Shown: in pieces, positions 61,164 through 64,000 of the stretch
Position numbering within the stretch: the stretch's first letter is position 1
Layout: each line of letters opens with the position of its first letter
NCBI GenBank assembly: GCA_963931525.1
Contig: OZ007023.1
Span: 1,736,001 to 1,800,000, forward strand
Reading direction: 5' to 3'
Source: Fimenecus sp900545625
Lineage (GTDB): Bacteria > Bacillota > Clostridia > Oscillospirales > Acutalibacteraceae
DNA length: 64,000 nt
The notes under the pieces: model-generated
Seen by the model: only the letters and a program-made list of their open reading frames with translations
The model's database searches: none
Told to the model about the DNA's origin: nothing
Translations under genes and position numbers: made by a program

Positions 61164-62342
61164 TTATTTTTTATAGCCTTTTCTGCGCAGCAGCGCCTCA
61201 ATGCGATCCGCCGGGTTGAGCAGATGGCTGACGGACATATCGTGGTTGAGCGTGTCGATGATATAGGAAACATATTTGGAAAGATCGACTTCACAATACC
61301 ACTCGCGCTGCAGCAATTCCGGTGTACGATACACAAGATTCGTCGTGAAGACGCGGTTGATAATCCCCTCTTCATACTGCTTGTCAAAGCTCGCAAGCCC
61401 TTCACAGAACAGCCCGAACGCGGCAAAAATGAAGATACGAGCAGCGCCCAGTTCCTTCAGCTTTGAAGCGACCTCGAGCATGGACTCGCCCGACGAGATC
61501 ATATCGTCCACGATCATGACGTCCTTGCCCTCGACGCTCGAGCCGAGGAATTCGTGCTGCATGATCGGGTTCCTGCCGTTGACGATGCGGGAATAGTCAC
61601 GACGTTTATAGAACATACCGAGATCGATCCCCAGCACCGTAGAATAATAGATGCAACGGCCCATGCCGCCCTCATCCGGGGAAATGATCATCAGGTGCTC
61701 TTTGTCAATGTGCAGATCATCCACATGGTTAACGAACGCCTTGATCATCTGGTAGACCGGCTGCACGTTTTCAAAGCCTTTCAGCGGGATCGCGTTCTGC
61801 ACGCGCGGGTCGTGCGCGTCAAAGGTGATGATGTTATCCACACCCATATTGTTGCAAAGCTCCTGCAATGCGATGGCGCAGTCAAGCGATTCGCGGCTGG
61901 AACGCTTGTGCTGGCGGCCTTCGTAAAGCATCGGCATAATGACCGTGATGCGGCGCGCCTTGCCGCCGACAGCGGAGATCGCACGTTTGAGGTTCGCATA
62001 ATGCTCGTCCGGGCTCATGGGCACAGTCATGCCGTACATGGGGTAAGTAAGGCCGTAGTTGAACATATCGGCAACAATGAAAATGTCGTATCCGCGCACG
62101 GATTCGGAAAGCGTGCCTTTTCCCTCGCCCGTGCCGAACCGCGGGAAGCCCGCATTGATGATGTATGTATCACGCTCATAGCCGGCGAAAGCAATGCTGT
62201 TCTTATGCTCGCTTTGCTTTTGCGCGCGCCAGCGGACAATGTAACGGTCGATCTTTTCGGCAAGCTCCTCACAGCCGGGCAGCGCTACAATACCGAGCGG
62301 GCCGTAAGGAATGGTGGTGAAGTCTTGGGTGTAGTCAGGCAT
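61164..62342 (-). CDS. prs: Ribose-phosphate pyrophosphokinase, long form
   Basis: 392 residues, about 75 longer than usual PRPP synthases. The PRPP-binding loop is in VMIVDDMISSGESMLEVASKLKE; FDAHDPRVQNAIP matches the DAHx metal region, and ISPDEGGMGRC the ribose-phosphate side. The N-terminus (ALPGCEELAEKIDRYIVRWRAQ) and a segment with FRFGTGEGKGTLSES are extra compared with E. coli Prs, a type I recall from gut Clostridia. Makes PRPP for nucleotides, His and Trp. ATG after GGAGGTAATTT, promoter at 62390-62417. Confidence 0.9.
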   Translation of the reverse strand: MPDYTQDFTTIPYGPLGIVALPGCEELAEKIDRYIVRWRAQKQSEHKNSIAFAGYERDTYIINAGFPRFGTGEGKGTLSESVRGYDIFIVADMFNYGLTYPMYGMTVPMSPDEHYANLKRAISAVGGKARRITVIMPMLYEGRQHKRSSRESLDCAIALQELCNNMGVDNIITFDAHDPRVQNAIPLKGFENVQPVYQMIKAFVNHVDDLHIDKEHLMIISPDEGGMGRCIYYSTVLGIDLGMFYKRRDYSRIVNGRNPIMQHEFLGSSVEGKDVMIVDDMISSGESMLEVASKLKELGAARIFIFAAFGLFCEGLASFDKQYEEGIINRVFTTNLVYRTPELLQREWYCEVDLSKYVSYIIDTLNHDMSVSHLLNPADRIEALLRRKGYKK

Positions 62343-62389
62343 AAATTACCTCCGTGCAGCAAAAAATTCAGACGATTCGTTCCTCTTTT

Positions 62390-62417
62390 ATTCTACTCGA
62401 TTTTGCAGTTTTTGCAA
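62390..62417 (-). promoter_or_regulatory. Promoter of prs
   Basis: Minus strand: TTGCAA (62417-62412) and TAGAAT (62395-62390), 16 bases apart. Confidence 0.6.
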
Positions 62418-62453
62418 GGGCGAAAGGCAGAAAAAACACAGTTTGGTAAAATT

Positions 62454-63614
62454 TTAGTTAAATCCTCGGTCAACCGTGATCACGCAGAAATATCTTTCGT
62501 CTATTTTGCTAAAGTACTCGGCGATGCGGTGCACAAGCTCGTCATCGGGCGTTTTATACTCTGCCGGTACGGCAACGTCGAAAATCAGGTTGGTATGCGT
62601 CGGGCCCTGCACCACGCGGAAATCGTGGAACCGCAGGACAGGGTCTACTTTTTCGAGCACTTCCCCGCAAAGCGTGCGCAGCGCGTCCACCCGCGCGTCA
62701 TCGGTCACGATCGGGTCCATATGTATGGAGATGTGCAGGCCGTACTTTTGCAAAAGATCGCGTTCAATGAGGTCCACCGTGTCGTGGCTGTGCATCACAT
62801 CAACGTTCGCGGGCACTTCGGCATGCGCGGAGGCAAAGCTGCGCCCGGGGCCGTAATCGTGGATGATCAGGTCGTGCACGCCGAGGATGCCGTCGTAGGA
62901 GCAGATCTCCCGCTCGATCTCCGACACGAATTCGGGTGAGGGCGGTTTGCCGAGCAGCAGATCGACCGTGTCCTTAAACGTACCGATGCCCGCGCGGAAG
63001 ATGAACACCGCAACAACAACGCCGAACCAGCCGTCCACGGGCACAGACGTAAAGCGCGACAGCACCAGCGCCGCCAGCGCTACGCCGGTCGCCGCCGTAT
63101 CGGAAAGGCTGTCCGCTACCACTGCCTTTGCGGCAGCGGAGCCTGTCTTTTTGTCAAGCGCATGGTTGAACCATGCAAGCCAAAGCTTCGCCGCCATGGA
63201 CAAAACCAGAATCACGAGCGCCGCGGTGCTGTATGTCACCGTCTGCGGCGTGCGGATACGCTCGATCGACGACGACAAAAGCTCAACGCCCATTAAGAGG
63301 ATAAAAAACGAAACCGCAAGCGCGGCGATGTATTCGCTTCTGCCGTGGCCGTAAGGGTGATCCTTATCGGCGGGCTTTTTGGCAATGCGAAAGCCGATGA
63401 GCGTAACACAAGAGGAAGCGGCATCCGACAGGTTGTTGACCGCGTCTGCCGAGATCGAAACACTCCCGCTGACCACACCGGCAAAAAGCTTTGCACCGGC
63501 GAGCAGCGCGTTGACAAGGATGCCGACGATCCCGCCGATCTGCCCATAGGCGGTGCGCAGGGCGGTCTTTGACTTATCCCCGTGCGCAAGCCGCTGTGCC
63601 AAGCGCTCCATCAT
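62454..63614 (-). CDS. Cation diffusion facilitator (CDF) metal transporter
   Basis: 386 residues, six membrane helices then a cytosolic domain from ~215. Metal site residues are in SADAVNNLSD (D57...D64) and VADSLSDT, both at helix positions used by zinc/iron/manganese CDF antiporters. Cytosolic ferredoxin-like domain follows (DYGPGRSFASAHAEVP) plus an unusual extra ~90 residues (TDDARVDALRTLCGEVLEKVDP onward). Metal identity is unknown. ATG overlaps the stop of the TetR gene (ATGA), so the regulator and the transporter are linked. Confidence 0.92.
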   Translation of the reverse strand: MMERLAQRLAHGDKSKTALRTAYGQIGGIVGILVNALLAGAKLFAGVVSGSVSISADAVNNLSDAASSCVTLIGFRIAKKPADKDHPYGHGRSEYIAALAVSFFILLMGVELLSSSIERIRTPQTVTYSTAALVILVLSMAAKLWLAWFNHALDKKTGSAAAKAVVADSLSDTAATGVALAALVLSRFTSVPVDGWFGVVVAVFIFRAGIGTFKDTVDLLLGKPPSPEFVSEIEREICSYDGILGVHDLIIHDYGPGRSFASAHAEVPANVDVMHSHDTVDLIERDLLQKYGLHISIHMDPIVTDDARVDALRTLCGEVLEKVDPVLRFHDFRVVQGPTHTNLIFDVAVPAEYKTPDDELVHRIAEYFSKIDERYFCVITVDRGFN

Positions 63615-64000
63615 GTGTGCTGCGCCTCGCTTTCAGACGTGCTCTGTGTGTGAAGCACATTGGAATAACAGCTGATCCCGTTGGAAAACAACAACTCGAT
63701 CAGGCTCGCGATCTCCTCCGGCGTTTTGCCGTCCTGCGGATTTGCAAGCCAATAGCGGATCATGCCCACCGTCCCAGATTCAAAATACGCATATACGTAT
63801 TCATATTCCGGCGAGTATGCGATTTGATAGCAGTCCGCCGCGTCTTTCAAGCATTTTTTGCGCAGGAAAGCGCGCAGATTCAGCACAAAATTGATGTCGC
63901 CGTTGTCACCGAGCAGCGCCGCACACAGGTCGCGGTTGGCATACAAAAAGCTGCAAACTTCTGAAAAGACCTGATGCGGGCGGGTGTGCAGATCGGTTAT
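63611..64000 (-). CDS. TetR/AcrR-type regulator, C-terminal part only
   Basis: The last 129 residues of a regulator whose N-terminal DNA-binding part lies beyond the window edge. The open frame runs through base 64000. LYANRDLCAALLGDNGDINFVLNLR and the following helices match the TetR_C_7-type ligand domain. Overlap with the CDF start suggests it controls metal export, an inference from context. Frame continuity rules out TTG 63946 as the start. Confidence 0.8.
   Translation of the reverse strand: MTDLHTRPHQVFSEVCSFLYANRDLCAALLGDNGDINFVLNLRAFLRKKCLKDAADCYQIAYSPEYEYVYAYFESGTVGMIRYWLANPQDGKTPEEIASLIELLFSNGISCYSNVLHTQSTSESEAQHT

Noticed and set aside
61554..62939. 461-codon plus-strand frame over prs and CDF
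   Set aside because: It runs across two genes and an intergenic promoter on the opposite strand; no motif.

Overview
The window reads as chromosome of a mid-GC, endospore-forming Firmicute of the class Clostridia, plausibly a gut species. The evidence is a set of sporulation genes (spoIVA beside a sipL-type DUF3794/LysM gene, and a spoIVFA-spoIVFB pair with a sigma-E-like promoter), clpP-clpX after tig, a CIRCE element, folEPBK, consensus sigma-A promoters and strong AGGAGG ribosome-binding sites. TTG and GTG starts are common. No rRNA, CRISPR array, phage or insertion sequence was seen. Most genes are on the minus strand; protein assignments rest on motif recognition, not on database searches.

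Layout. 1-8 kb: a UDP-galactopyranose mutase cut by the window edge (-), then plus-strand split ThrE exporter, KtrB/KtrA potassium uptake, an ABC-F ATPase and a membrane-anchored parvulin foldase. 8-14 kb (-): a possible operon running MFS transporter, LCP-like protein, transglutaminase-like protein, folE, folP, folB, folK. 14-18 kb (-): tig, clpP, clpX, a metallophosphoesterase, plus a small Cys-rich DUF1540 gene (+). 18-24 kb (-): two tandem signal peptidases, rbgA, rnhB, yraN-type gene, M19 dipeptidase, thrC. 24-31 kb: tRNA-Gly, an MreB homologue, and an arylacetate/2-oxoacid module (SSS symporter, paaK, iorA, iorB, ACT protein). 31-38 kb: amidohydrolase and typA (-), divergent from an operon of two predicted cytoplasmic amino-sugar glycosidases (GH123/DUF4091 and GH89).

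38-44.5 kb (-): rplS, a YtrA-type GntR/ABC cassette with a promoter-operator, two radical-SAM-linked genes and spoIVFA-spoIVFB. 44.5-50 kb: tRNA-Val, a GPH-type sugar symporter, spoIVA, the sipL-like gene, and an ArsB/NhaD-type permease (+). 50.8-57.4 kb (-): araD, araA, araB-type kinase and a GH95-like lipoprotein. 57.4-60.3 kb (-): a MarR regulator followed by an ABC half-transporter that is broken before Walker B, and a sirtuin. 60.4-64 kb: CIRCE and a small heat-shock gene with an odd leader (+), then prs, a CDF metal transporter and the C-terminal part of a TetR regulator (-).

The most notable points are the truncated ABC transporter at a visible junction with the GH95-like gene, the cytoplasmic GH123-GH89 operon, the sipL-spoIVA adjacency, the LCP-like/transglutaminase-like pair, the lysine/alanine-rich trigger-factor tail, and the hsp20 leader. 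I did not find a clearly undescribed multi-gene system; the LCP-like/transglutaminase pair and the GH123-GH89 operon are the nearest candidates.
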